Positions 8,105 to 16,450 of a stretch of 64,000 bases of DNA are shown in pieces. Position numbers and translations under genes: made by a program. This DNA is from a virus. Location of the stretch: the IMG/VR virus record IMGVR_UViG_3300030380_005901, positions 62,001 through 126,000 of that record; one strand, 5' to 3'. The notes under the pieces were generated by a model. It searched no databases, was not told the origin of the DNA, and worked only from the letters and a program-made list of their open reading frames with translations. The first letter of the stretch is position 1, and every line of letters begins with the position of its first letter.

Positions 8105-10222
8105 CTATTCACTAAATAAATCGTTATCCAAAGGATATTCAACACGAGGATTTCTTATAAAAGTAGTATTAACTGTGTAGTCCACTGGTTGAGGGGTTAT
8201 CGTTCTACTAACCCATTCTCTAATGTGTCTTGTTTCCCCATCTCTATTTGTAGTATCTATACCTTCAGGTCTTGTTGGTCTATCGGTAAATATATCATCT
8301 CCGAAGTCAAATTGGAAGTCATCGTTGTATTCTCCCTCATCTTCAACCGCATCCTCAAGAGGAGGATTACCAAACACATCACCTAAGTCATCTAACCCAA
8401 ACACTTCTTCATTGTTATCTGTAGTATCATCAGATGTAGTTGCTAATAAACCGGTGTGTAAAGTTAGTAAATCACTATGTAGTTTTTTTCTATTAATATA
8501 TTTACTCTCTAACAATTCTATACTAATGTAATTTATCAACATATCTGCAATTATTCTGTGAAACCTACTAGGTTTTCTATTACAAGATGATAACAACTGT
8601 CTTTCTTTAATATCTATTGAATCTTTATTATCTAAATGTAACTCTAAAGCTGAGGTACTACCTTTAGTCATAATGATAAATATTCTTACTAAACCACTTT
8701 CTATTTTTTCTTTATAACCCTGACTCTGATTGTTAATACAATTTTTAAGTTTGTTTCCTGCCCATTGCATTTCTGTCTCACTAAGTATTTCTTTTATAGT
8801 AATACCTGAAGGTAAAGATAACTTATTAGAGTCTATAAGGGGTTGAGTTAGTGGTTTAGACATCATTTCTTTATATACATTAATGTCTTTTGAAATACTT
8901 TCATAAGTAGGTTTAATATTTTTATTATTCTTTTTTAACGAATCTACAATAATATATCTTAACCATTCGCCTTCTTTATTTTGTATTCTTTTAATGTCTT
9001 TGAATAACACTAATGACTCTTGTAAATTTAATCCGTATTTTTGTATTGCAAATATAAAATCTATTTCTCTTTTACAGTACTCATCTAATTCTTTTATTTG
9101 TGTTACACTAAAATCACAATTAGCGAACTCTAAGTTTATCATTATAATCTTTTGAAGATACTTTGAATTATTAATAATTAAATCACATTTTTTATGTAAC
9201 GATTTTTTTATCTTACCACTTACATAGTGGTACGCATTAATAAATGCAATGGGAGAACTATACCCCAAATAAGCTTTATCCATTATTTTCATGTTAGGTT
9301 CAGTATACTTTACTGGATGCAGTGCCCAAAGTCTATCATTATATTCTGACCATTTACTTAAGTCTCCTTCAGGAATACTAACTTCAGGATTTAACCAATT
9401 AGAAATATGTTTACTATCTTGTGACTTTTTAGTACCATTAATTTCTTCATGTCGTTTAAACCACATTTCTTTTTTATCATCAAAAAATTTTACCATTTTA
9501 AAATATGGTTTTATTTTAGAAAAATATTCCATAAACATATCTTTATATTTATGACTGAAATAAAACCCCCATTGTCTTGGCATCAATCTCCACCTAATAG
9601 AATGTATTAAGGGTTGTGAAAGTATTTCCATACACTTATCTACATCACAATAACAGTTTAATTCTTTTATCTTTTTAAATAATCTGATAGCGGTATGTCC
9701 CGGAGTATACATAGCAGAAATATCTAACTGATTTGTCCTATAAAACTCTGCGAACTGAGGTGTATAATAAAGATTTCCTGTTGATAAATCAATACCTATC
9801 TGACAACAATTGAAATCAAACCCATTTAAGATATACATATAATCTCTATTATTTTGTAAATCAATTATTTGAGATATGACTATTGTATTTAATAACCCAT
9901 CCCTTAAAACTTCTAATATTCTGTAATTAGATGCGTCATCATAACCGATATCACCAGCATAATAACCTTCTTGTATAACTAATTCTTTTGTTCTTAATGG
10001 TGTATTACCCTGAATATTTTCATGGTCCGCCTCTACAAATATATCTAAATCGTTTATGGGGTAAAGGTTATCATCATGTACACCTTTACCATTCTTCATC
10101 CTCAATAGTGTATTTGCAACTGCACCACCAGCCAAAAATCCTCTGTCAGGAATTGTTACTAATTTATTTAGTTCTTTTAATATTTTTAATGCAATGTCTT
10201 TCTCTTCTAATAGGTTTTTCAT
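8105..10222 (-). CDS. Nucleotidyltransferase-fold protein with a PcfJ-like domain
   Basis: 705 residues. Residues about 28-66 read GFLAGGAVANTLL and INDLDIFVEA, the GG...N and hDhDh motifs of the polymerase-beta type nucleotidyltransferase fold. Residues about 470-590 (LPSGITIKEILSETE, AGNKLKNCINNQS, SALELHLDN, QLLSSCNRKPS) match PcfJ-like proteins, which are found in conjugative plasmids and phages and have no firm function. The tail (about 600-705) is acidic and probably disordered. Substrate is unknown; transfer of a nucleotide to RNA or protein is possible. It is the last gene of a group that starts with the M20 peptidase. Confidence 0.72.
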   Translation of the reverse strand: MKNLLEEKDIALKILKELNKLVTIPDRGFLAGGAVANTLLRMKNGKGVHDDNLYPINDLDIFVEADHENIQGNTPLRTKELVIQEGYYAGDIGYDDASNYRILEVLRDGLLNTIVISQIIDLQNNRDYMYILNGFDFNCCQIGIDLSTGNLYYTPQFAEFYRTNQLDISAMYTPGHTAIRLFKKIKELNCYCDVDKCMEILSQPLIHSIRWRLMPRQWGFYFSHKYKDMFMEYFSKIKPYFKMVKFFDDKKEMWFKRHEEINGTKKSQDSKHISNWLNPEVSIPEGDLSKWSEYNDRLWALHPVKYTEPNMKIMDKAYLGYSSPIAFINAYHYVSGKIKKSLHKKCDLIINNSKYLQKIIMINLEFANCDFSVTQIKELDEYCKREIDFIFAIQKYGLNLQESLVLFKDIKRIQNKEGEWLRYIIVDSLKKNNKNIKPTYESISKDINVYKEMMSKPLTQPLIDSNKLSLPSGITIKEILSETEMQWAGNKLKNCINNQSQGYKEKIESGLVRIFIIMTKGSTSALELHLDNKDSIDIKERQLLSSCNRKPSRFHRIIADMLINYISIELLESKYINRKKLHSDLLTLHTGLLATTSDDTTDNNEEVFGLDDLGDVFGNPPLEDAVEDEGEYNDDFQFDFGDDIFTDRPTRPEGIDTTNRDGETRHIREWVSRTITPQPVDYTVNTTFIRNPRVEYPLDNDLFSE

Positions 10223-10380
10223 TCTTCGTAATAGTTTACATATAAAAGATAGCTAGGAATAACTATCCCACAAATTATTAAAATATACCCAACCACGGGT
10301 AATATAGTTAAAACACCAATAAAGGTGGATATGGCAATAATACACCATAATATTATTTTTTGTATTTCTGATTTATTCAT
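10219..10380 (-). CDS. Small two-helix membrane protein
   Basis: 53 residues starting MNKSEIQKIILW, followed by two hydrophobic helices separated by PVVGY and ending VNYYEE. Its stop overlaps the ATG of the next gene as ATGA, and its start overlaps the stop of the peptidase gene by 8 nt, so it sits firmly inside an operon. That packing supports a real gene despite its length. Function unknown. Confidence 0.7.
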   Translation of the reverse strand: MNKSEIQKIILWCIIAISTFIGVLTILPVVGYILIICGIVIPSYLLYVNYYEE

Positions 10381-11347
10381 AACTTTCTATTTGTAAAAGA
10401 TCGGATATATACATTTTAATATCTTCTGGATTAAAACCATCCTCATACATATCTATAACAGAATCTACTATTTTATCTGATACGATATCATAATCATTTT
10501 CAATATATTTAAACCAATTATCATATTCCTTAATGTCTTCTACTTCTTCTTCGTATTGAACAACATTTCTTTTATAATCATTAATACCTAAATGATGTAT
10601 TAATTTAATTCCCATATGTAAAGATTTCTTTACTTCATCAATTACAACATATTCAGTATCTCTATGTTGTTGGTAATAACCACAACCTAAGTTTATGCAG
10701 TTGAAGTCAAATTTTTGGGCTAACTGATTTACATCCGTAAAAGGATCATTACTAAATTTTGTATAACCACCTTCACTTAAAACTGTTTTTACATTATCCT
10801 TAAATTCATCATCAAAAATTTTAACACCACTACATACTTCAGTAATCCAATTGGCAGATGGTGCATCGAATTGTATTGCATACCCCACATTTTTGAAGAA
10901 TTCGTCACAAGCTTCTCTAGATCCTAACATACCAATCTCTTCTTCGACAAAAAACGCACCTTTTAAAATATCCATATGTAAGAAAAGTGATAAACACACA
11001 AACACACCACACTTATCATCTCCACCAATACCTGTTTGTTCATTAGTTAATGGATTATATGCAATTAAATCACCTTTAACATTCTCTACAATGTCTAACC
11101 TTCTTTTCTCGTTAATTAAATCTATATGTGATCTGTGTACGGTATCTATGTGTGAAACTACGCAAGGGTAGTATTCACCTAAAGTTACTCTATCCTTACC
11201 TTTAGTTAGATATACGTTACCTTTTTTATCTAACACATAATCAATTTGATTATCTATTGCAAATTCTACGATATAATCTCTCAACATACTTTCATTACCA
11301 GATATTGATGGTATTGATAGTACGTCTTTTAAAAATTTCTTATCCAT
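10373..11347 (-). CDS. M20/M28-type metallopeptidase
   Basis: 324 residues from MDKKFLKDVLSIPS. The zinc-peptidase motifs are in order: SHIDTVH (metal His, about residue 69), GIGGDDKCGV (bridging Asp), FFVEEEIGMLGS (catalytic and metal Glu), QFDAPSANW (metal Asp) and QQHRDTEYV (metal His). This is the aminopeptidase/tripeptidase layout, with the small dimerisation insert much reduced. It probably removes N-terminal residues from peptides in the host cytoplasm. A perfect host-type promoter lies just upstream and excludes the longer TTG start at 11365. Confidence 0.88.
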   Translation of the reverse strand: MDKKFLKDVLSIPSISGNESMLRDYIVEFAIDNQIDYVLDKKGNVYLTKGKDRVTLGEYYPCVVSHIDTVHRSHIDLINEKRRLDIVENVKGDLIAYNPLTNEQTGIGGDDKCGVFVCLSLFLHMDILKGAFFVEEEIGMLGSREACDEFFKNVGYAIQFDAPSANWITEVCSGVKIFDDEFKDNVKTVLSEGGYTKFSNDPFTDVNQLAQKFDFNCINLGCGYYQQHRDTEYVVIDEVKKSLHMGIKLIHHLGINDYKRNVVQYEEEVEDIKEYDNWFKYIENDYDIVSDKIVDSVIDMYEDGFNPEDIKMYISDLLQIESYE

Positions 11348-11362
11348 AACAATTAATTTATA

Positions 11363-11394
11363 CAAATATAGGTATAATATATTAAAAAACCAAA
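11363..11394 (-). promoter_or_regulatory. Host-type promoter TTTG-N20-TATATTTG
   Basis: On the minus strand TTTG (11394-11391) is followed by 20 nt and TATATTTG (11370-11363). This is the Bacteroidota -33/-7 consensus. The peptidase ATG lies 15 nt beyond the -7 box. Confidence 0.8.
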
Positions 11395-11494
11395 TTATTA
11401 TGTAACAAATTTATGACAAATTTTATTTACAATTAATGGTTTTGGGTGTATTTATTATTAAAGTTAATAAAAAAATTTAAAAAAAACAAATATT

Positions 11495-11587
11495 ATGGGA
11501 TGTGGATGTAAAAAAAGAAAACCAACACCAGCTAAACCAAAGCCAGCTAATACAACAACACCAACACCAAAACCAAAATCTAAGTAA
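11495..11587 (+). CDS. Tiny MGCGCKK-type basic protein
   Basis: 30 residues: MGCGCKKRK, then a Pro/Thr/Lys/Ala-rich tail. Tiny proteins with this Cys-Lys start are common in T4-like and marine phages, function unknown. It is on the plus strand and converges on the next gene with no gap. Reading it as a gene rests on the family-like start. Confidence 0.5.
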   Translation: MGCGCKKRKPTPAKPKPANTTTPTPKPKSK

Positions 11588-12067
11588 TTAGTTTAATTCA
11601 TTCGCTGGTCCTCTATTGGGACTAACCGACCACGGACTATTATCTAATGTATTTGCAGGACCTCTTGTAGGGCTAACACCCCAAGGACTATTATCTAATG
11701 TATTCGCTGGTCCTCTATTGGGTGAAACACTCCAAACTGAACCTGATCCACCACCACTTGAACCACCGGAATCAGAAGTGCCACCCTCTTCTTCCTCAAT
11801 TAATTCATCGTCATCATCATCTATAGTATCTATATTATACTCATTAACCACAAATCCAAAACCTTGTTCTTTATCATAATATCCTAAGTATACCCCATCT
11901 TGATCGAAAACAACTACTTCATGTGGACTACTTTTAAATGTTAAATCATTAGGTGAGTCTACCCAAGATAATATATTAAGATACCATTGTTTAGGGTCAG
12001 TAACTGTTTCTCCAAACTCTCTTAGGACAATCTTCTTATATTGTGATTCTGTTAGTTTAATCTTCAT
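11588..12067 (-). CDS. Tagged protein with three C-terminal tandem repeats
   Basis: 159 residues. The N-terminus MKIKLTESQYKKIVLREFGE is the clearest example of the type-2 tag shared with 12605-13285, 13287-13901, 35553-36566 and 55787-56731. The middle is acidic (EEEEGG) with a Gly/Ser linker. The C-terminus has three copies of a 17-residue unit of the form W-(S/G)-VSP-(N/T)-RGPAN-(T/E)-L(D)N-SP. The repeats are encoded by near-identical DNA, so they are recent. The repeat may be a binding peptide for a multivalent partner. Function unknown. Confidence 0.8.
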   Translation of the reverse strand: MKIKLTESQYKKIVLREFGETVTDPKQWYLNILSWVDSPNDLTFKSSPHEVVVFDQDGVYLGYYDKEQGFGFVVNEYNIDTIDDDDDELIEEEEGGTSDSGGSSGGGSGSVWSVSPNRGPANTLDNSPWGVSPTRGPANTLDNSPWSVSPNRGPANELN

Positions 12068-12074
12068 TACCTAT

Positions 12075-12602
12075 TTATTTACATATATCATCCACAGTAA
12101 CACCTAATTTTGACATAATTTCAGTCATCATTGAGTTTATACCTCTACCAATTGTACCATACTTTGTTCTCATATGTTGTTCTATTTCATCTAAGATTTC
12201 TTTAGAAAGTACTGCACCACCAAAATTACTAACTAATGGTTTTGCAACTTTAAGAACTGTCTGAAGTAATCCGCCATTCGCTTTATCATATAATGCTTCT
12301 AAAACTTGTTCTGGTTTAACTTTCATATCTAAAGACATTCTAGTGATAAAATCATCTAAAGATTCTGCGGCTTGTTTAGCTGCCTCTTTAGGGTTAGTAC
12401 AAAATTGTTTTTCGTCTGAAACTACTGTGTTTAGTTTCTCTATAAAACCTTTTAATCCATCTTTATATTTAGTTACTAATTTAATGAAAGGTAATTTTAT
12501 CTTTTCCTTTTCATCTTCAGTCAAATAACTTTTAGTTTCTCCTAATAATCTTTTATTAGATTCTAACATTAATTCTCTTTTTAATTTTGCTAATCGTCCC
12601 AT
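12075..12602 (-). CDS. Helical protein, possibly head-associated
   Basis: 175 residues, mainly helical, starting MGRLAKLKRELMLESNKRLLGET. Two (L/I)xE sites (MLE-S and LGE-T) near the N-terminus resemble the prohead-protease sites discussed for its neighbours, but the tag itself is different. It lies between two tagged genes with gaps of 7 and 2 nt. A Gly/Ala-rich segment near residues 125-145 could be membrane-active. No known family. Confidence 0.65.
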   Translation of the reverse strand: MGRLAKLKRELMLESNKRLLGETKSYLTEDEKEKIKLPFIKLVTKYKDGLKGFIEKLNTVVSDEKQFCTNPKEAAKQAAESLDDFITRMSLDMKVKPEQVLEALYDKANGGLLQTVLKVAKPLVSNFGGAVLSKEILDEIEQHMRTKYGTIGRGINSMMTEIMSKLGVTVDDICK

Positions 12603-12604
12603 TT

Positions 12605-13285
12605 TTATCCTATATTTTTTAATAAATTATTTATTTTATTTCTTGATAAGTCGTTTTGGAGTGATTGTATACCCATACTAACATCATCTTTTATATATGG
12701 TAGAACCTCAAATTTACCATCTATATCATCATCATAGAAATCATTTTGTACCATTCCTTTTTGTGGGAATACCCCATCTACTATATCTATATCAAATTCC
12801 TTAACTACCGCATCCAAATCCAACTCATTCATATCACCCACTTCAAAGTCATTTTCTGAACCATGTGTAATTGTACTTAATGCTTCTTGTGGAGTTCTAC
12901 CCATTGCGTAAACTCTACCTGAAGGATATCCTCTACCTGTCAATTCAACAACTGTAGGTATGTGAGTAGGTATTTGCCATATACCCATAAACTCCATAGG
13001 TTTACCCAATAACTCATTTAAATCATCTTGTGAATGAAAATCCACCATAACTTTAAAGTTATGAGCTAAAATAATTGCTTCTTCTTGTGTAAGTACCAAA
13101 CTATTCACTATATAGTCTACAATATCCGAATTCATTTTCAATCCACCGTTTTGGATTTTATCTCTAATTTGTTTAAATACTTTTATTGTGAAAGCATCAA
13201 CAGTTTTACTAACTCTACCCCATTCATCACCGGTATTCTCAGTTAGTAATCTACTATATTGTTTTTCTGTTAATTTTACTTTCAT
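12605..13285 (-). CDS. Tagged protein, paralogue of 13287-13901
   Basis: 226 residues starting MKVKLTEKQYSRLLTENTGD. After the tag, residues about 90-140 read LLGKPMEFMGIWQIPTHIP and then GYPSGRVYAMGRTPQEAL. The upstream neighbour has the equivalent MLGEPLEFYGEFEVNEEIP and YQSGKYTGYARNEEEFL, so the two form a tandem duplication that has diverged. The C-terminal part is acidic. No known domain. Both are probably delivered or packaged together if the tag is a targeting sequence. Confidence 0.78.
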   Translation of the reverse strand: MKVKLTEKQYSRLLTENTGDEWGRVSKTVDAFTIKVFKQIRDKIQNGGLKMNSDIVDYIVNSLVLTQEEAIILAHNFKVMVDFHSQDDLNELLGKPMEFMGIWQIPTHIPTVVELTGRGYPSGRVYAMGRTPQEALSTITHGSENDFEVGDMNELDLDAVVKEFDIDIVDGVFPQKGMVQNDFYDDDIDGKFEVLPYIKDDVSMGIQSLQNDLSRNKINNLLKNIG

Positions 13286-13286
13286 T

Positions 13287-13901
13287 CTATTTATTTACTA
13301 ATTCTACATTATCTATTAAATCATCTCTTAAATCGCTTACTCTTTGAGCAACGTGATCATCGAGATATCCCTCATCTACCTCCCAGTCAATATCCGCCGC
13401 ATGATACTCTATATAATCGTTATGATCTACGTCATAATTATAGTATTCACCGTCTTCTAATTGATCTAAAAACTCTTCTTCATTACGTGCATATCCTGTA
13501 TACTTACCTGATTGGTATCCATTTAAATATCCTCTCATAGGAATTTCTTCATTAACTTCAAACTCCCCATAAAACTCTAATGGCTCACCCAACATTTCAC
13601 TAAAATCTCCCTCATAATTTTTAGGGTCGAGTTTATCCCATAGTAAAAGATAGTTATAACAGATAACTAAAGATACTGCGTTTGGTATTGCTAAATCTTG
13701 TGCCACCTTTTGTGAGTAGGTAGGTATATTTCTTAAGTTATTAAAACTAGGATAGTGTTTCCTCATAAAATTGTAACATTTTATAATAAACTTATCAACC
13801 TTATTACCTATCTCTTTAAAGTTAACACTACCATCAAGAAAATCTTTATCATTTTCTTTTAATAATCTACTATATTGGCTCTCCCGTAATTTGATCCTCA
13901 T
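13287..13901 (-). CDS. Tagged protein, paralogue of 12605-13285
   Basis: 204 residues from MRIKLRESQYSRLLKENDKD. A longer frame starts at 13937, but the ATG at 13901 aligns with the tag of the paralogue, so I chose it; it overlaps the upstream membrane-protein gene by 32 nt. The conserved body runs LGEPLEFYGEF to YTGYARNEEEF. Acidic C-terminus. Function unknown. Confidence 0.78.
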   Translation of the reverse strand: MRIKLRESQYSRLLKENDKDFLDGSVNFKEIGNKVDKFIIKCYNFMRKHYPSFNNLRNIPTYSQKVAQDLAIPNAVSLVICYNYLLLWDKLDPKNYEGDFSEMLGEPLEFYGEFEVNEEIPMRGYLNGYQSGKYTGYARNEEEFLDQLEDGEYYNYDVDHNDYIEYHAADIDWEVDEGYLDDHVAQRVSDLRDDLIDNVELVNK

Positions 13902-14301
13902 AGTCTTCGTCTTCAGTTTCTTTTTTAAGTGTTTCACCTATTATATATGAACCAACAAATGGTGTAAGTGCTGCAAAATATGCACTCATACCCATTAAGT
14001 CTGCATGATTAATAATTGTAAATACACCAATTAATAACCATAAACCAACAGTTACATATATTATTATTTCTCTTTTACTAGATTTACCCGATTTAAATAT
14101 AGAGGTATCATCACTACTTCTTTTGGTTTCTCCATACATATACGCCCCTGCAAATCCTGTTAATGATATGAAGTAAGCAGCTAATTCATTAAAATTAGTG
14201 TCAAAATATGTACCTAATACACCAATACCGACCCAAAGTAATATTATAACATATGTTAAACATTCTCTTTTTGAGTCACAACATCTTCTTAAAAATTTCA
14301 T
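13870..14301 (-). CDS. Four-helix membrane protein with an internal repeat
   Basis: 143 residues from MKFLRRCCDSKRECLTYV. Two similar halves each hold two membrane helices: LWVGIGVLGTY...SLTGFAGAYMYGET and LWLLIGVFTII...ALTPFVGSYIIGET, joined by a basic SKSSKRE linker. The duplication is clear. A holin-like or pore role is possible from size and topology, but there is no direct evidence. An ATATTTAT box lies 14 nt before the ATG. Confidence 0.75.
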   Translation of the reverse strand: MKFLRRCCDSKRECLTYVIILLWVGIGVLGTYFDTNFNELAAYFISLTGFAGAYMYGETKRSSDDTSIFKSGKSSKREIIIYVTVGLWLLIGVFTIINHADLMGMSAYFAALTPFVGSYIIGETLKKETEDEDYEDQITGEPI

Positions 14302-14333
14302 AATTATGTTTATTAATAAATATAGTGTAAGCA

Positions 14334-14360
14334 TAAAAAAAACCCATCCGAAGATGGGTT
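14334..14360 (-). terminator. Rho-independent terminator
   Basis: Minus-strand hairpin AACCCATC-TTCG-GATGGGTT followed by a T run. The UUCG loop is unusually stable. It ends the small gene at 14384-14548 and the transcript above it. Confidence 0.9.
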
Positions 14361-14383
14361 AGTTGTTCTCATTGGTGAGTATT

Positions 14384-14548
14384 TTACTTCTTAAATGCTA
14401 AGAAAAATTCTCTAACACCAAAACCACCAGCAAAAAAAGCATAATTAATACTTCCATTAATAAATAATGCTACTGCAATTCCTCCACAACAAGCTGCTTT
14501 AAACCAAGACTTGTTTACTATTTCTATTACTTTATCCATAATATTCAT
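14384..14548 (-). CDS. Small membrane-associated protein
   Basis: 54 residues: MNIMDKVIEIVNKSW, a hydrophobic Gly/Ala/Cys-rich segment (residues about 18-46) and a basic end. It lies between the Api92-like gene and a strong terminator, which supports expression. One long or two short membrane helices fit. Function unknown. Confidence 0.7.
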   Translation of the reverse strand: MNIMDKVIEIVNKSWFKAACCGGIAVALFINGSINYAFFAGGFGVREFFLAFKK

Positions 14549-14566
14549 TTTTATTTATGTTATTAT

Positions 14567-15157
14567 CTACCCTTCGGTAGTTTCCGACTCTAATTTATTT
14601 CCTAAATTATGATGAGCCAAACTTTTCATATCACTTCTGATTTCACTTACCTTCTCATAAAATTCTTCCATTGCATAATCATATTCTTGACTATGGTATT
14701 CACCCTCTGGAATTTCATAATCATCTTCATCAGGATATTCTATTTCTTCATCATGTTCTTCATGATTAAATCCGTTTTTATTGATTACGAATCCACCTAT
14801 AGGTGTAGTCGCCTCATTTTCATAATCACCGTCTATCTCACATTCTGGATCGAGTGAAGAACATATATTATATATGTGTTGTACAAATTCTAATGGTGGA
14901 TACCACGCTGAAGTTGTTATTATTTCTGCAACCTCACCTTCAATATCTACCCAAAATTCATCATGATAACACCATTTAGCACCAACATTATCACCATACC
15001 ATGCATATGTATTTTCCATATTATCATAAAATCCGCTTATTAGTGCAGTATGATTATCATTATTATTTTCTTCAACTTTAATTTTTATTTCTTCTAATTT
15101 TTCCATCACTTCTTTATTTCCTGTGATGTTAATTGTTGTATATACGTGATTAGCCAT
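14567..15157 (-). CDS. Api92-like ferredoxin-fold phage protein
   Basis: 196 residues starting MANHVYTTINITGNKEVMEKL. The N-terminal beta-strand plus G-(N/D)-K start and the later ITTSAWYPPLEFVQHI motif are those of the DUF1281/Api92 family, found in many phages and mobile elements, with no known function. The C-terminal third is acidic and low in complexity. It follows a terminator and precedes a small membrane-protein gene in the same transcript. Confidence 0.72.
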   Translation of the reverse strand: MANHVYTTINITGNKEVMEKLEEIKIKVEENNNDNHTALISGFYDNMENTYAWYGDNVGAKWCYHDEFWVDIEGEVAEIITTSAWYPPLEFVQHIYNICSSLDPECEIDGDYENEATTPIGGFVINKNGFNHEEHDEEIEYPDEDDYEIPEGEYHSQEYDYAMEEFYEKVSEIRSDMKSLAHHNLGNKLESETTEG

Positions 15158-15170
15158 ATTTCTTTAAATT

Positions 15171-15196
15171 AAAAAAGGGGACTAACAGTCCCCTTT
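15171..15196 (-). terminator. Rho-independent terminator
   Basis: Minus strand: AAAGGGGACT, a 3-nt loop, AGTCCCCTTT and more T residues. It lies 17 nt beyond the stop of the gene at 15213-15395. Confidence 0.9.
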
Positions 15197-15212
15197 AATT
15201 GTTATTTAGTCT

Positions 15213-15395
15213 TTAAACTGATTCCCCTACCCATTTAACTACTGACTCTAAACCATAGATTTCAGTAATCTTATTGATAAACCTTTTAGGGTTTTTTCTG
15301 ATATAAGTTAGTGATTCAGTTGGTACTTCATTTCCTGAAGGTCCAAAAAGAGTTACTAAAGACTCTTCTCTTGTTTTTTTCAATGTTTTACTCAT
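15213..15395 (-). CDS. Small unknown protein
   Basis: 60 residues starting MSKTLKKTREESLVTLFG. Basic N-terminus, then a short helical region ending VVKWVGESV. It has its own terminator. A weak promoter GTTG-N20-TAACATTG lies upstream. No family recognised. Confidence 0.65.
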   Translation of the reverse strand: MSKTLKKTREESLVTLFGPSGNEVPTESLTYIRKNPKRFINKITEIYGLESVVKWVGESV

Positions 15396-15483
15396 TTTGA
15401 AATTGATTTTTTATTTTTGTTATTATTATTACACAATGTTAGTGATTTTATTTTTAATAATCAACCCCTAAATTAAAAAAAAA

Positions 15484-15909
15484 TTACTCTACCTCTAATA
15501 ATTCTACTTCAAACATTAATTTTTTACCAGCCAATGGGTGATTTGCGTCTACTTTTACATCATTTTCATTAATTTCAGTAACAGTAACATTAATAGTTCC
15601 TCTATCACCAGAAGACTGTAATACATCACCTACTTTAACTCCTTCAGGCATTTGTGTTTTTGGTACAACTGTCACCAAACCATCTAAGTATTCTCCATAC
15701 GCTTCAGTAGGCTCAATCTCAATGGTTTTATTTTCACCTTCATTCATACCTAATAAACCCTTTTCAAAACCAGGAATTAAATTTCCTTGTCCTAATATTG
15801 TTTTTAGTGGCTCTCTACCTTCTCCTAAAGAAGTATCAAATACTGTCCCATCCTCAAATTTTCCAGTATAGTTGACTTTAATTGTTTTTCCTGTTTCTAC
15901 TTTTGACAT
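15484..15909 (-). CDS. FKBP-type peptidyl-prolyl isomerase, SlyD-like
   Basis: 141 residues. It begins with the FKBP strand KVNYTGKFEDGTVFDTS, then LIPGFEKGLLGMNEGE, then the EAYGEY motif, an insert-in-flap region (residues about 70-120, VPKTQMPEGVKVGD) and the closing DANHPLAGKKLMFEVELLEV. This is SlyD-type architecture, a chaperone plus prolyl isomerase acting on nascent or unfolded proteins in the cytoplasm. There is no His-rich tail. A divergent homologue of the same length lies at 16494-16919, on the other side of the tmRNA gene. Confidence 0.93.
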   Translation of the reverse strand: MSKVETGKTIKVNYTGKFEDGTVFDTSLGEGREPLKTILGQGNLIPGFEKGLLGMNEGENKTIEIEPTEAYGEYLDGLVTVVPKTQMPEGVKVGDVLQSSGDRGTINVTVTEINENDVKVDANHPLAGKKLMFEVELLEVE

Positions 15910-15992
15910 TTTTTAAAATTTTATTTTTTTTATTAATACATACAATAATAACGTTTAATTATATAGTAGTAAAGGTATTTAAGATTTATTTT

Positions 15993-16343
15993 TGGTGGAG
16001 ATGGGGGGATTCGAACCCCCGTCTTGCCCGTCATCCATATGAGATCTTTTTACAGGTTTAGGATAAGTTTTTCTAAACTTCCAAAAATTGATAGATTTTC
16101 GTTAACTGTAAGGTCGTCACTGGCAAATCACTATCATTACCAATATCTCTCGATACAACACCATTTACTTCCTTTGACATCTTAGCAACTTACAAGTATA
16201 CTCAGTTACATGATGTGCTTAGCATCTAATCTAATTAGGCTGCCATAGCATACTCAGCGTTTCCGGCTAAGGTTTTGATGAAGGTCATCACCCATACCTG
16301 AATCTTCACACTTCTCTACGTCAATCAATTCCGTGTCATCCCC
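15993..16343 (-). ncRNA. ssrA: tmRNA (transfer-messenger RNA)
   Basis: 351 nt. The 3' end holds a tRNA T arm (GGGGG-TTCGAAT-CCCCC) and CATCTCC-A-CCA. The 5' end GGGGATG pairs with CATCTCC over 7 bp and includes a G3:U70 pair, the identity element for alanyl-tRNA synthetase. The tag frame at 16235-16267 reads AGNAEYAMAA then TAA, so the full tag is A-AGNAEYAMAA. The terminal CCA is encoded. Length, tag and ends all fit a working, one-piece tmRNA that rescues stalled ribosomes and marks proteins for proteolysis. No SmpB gene lies in the window; ClpP does (22386-23096). Confidence 0.95.
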
Positions 16344-16445
16344 ATATCTTTGACTATATAGTTTTTCTTCCATATATAGTTGTTGATAATGTTTTTCCAT
16401 TTCTTCAACGTACACTTCTTCGTAAAGTTGTTTAACTCTTCCCAT
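16254..16445 (-). CDS. Small ORF overlapping the 5' part of the tmRNA
   Basis: 63 residues: MGRVKQLYEEVYVEEM, a charged helix to about residue 34, then a tail encoded inside the tmRNA. The last 29 codons lie within the tmRNA 5' region, in a different frame from the tag. A host-type promoter sits directly upstream and would drive both. The first half looks like a real phage small protein; the second half may only be read-through into the RNA. If real, translation would compete with tmRNA folding, or the tmRNA was inserted into the 3' end of an older gene. Confidence 0.5.
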   Translation of the reverse strand: MGRVKQLYEEVYVEEMEKHYQQLYMEEKLYSQRYGDDTELIDVEKCEDSGMGDDLHQNLSRKR

Positions 16446-16450
16446 AATGG

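Noticed and set aside
11600-11760. CRISPR-like or intergenic direct repeat
   Set aside because: The repeated DNA lies wholly within a coding frame and encodes a peptide repeat; there are no spacers.
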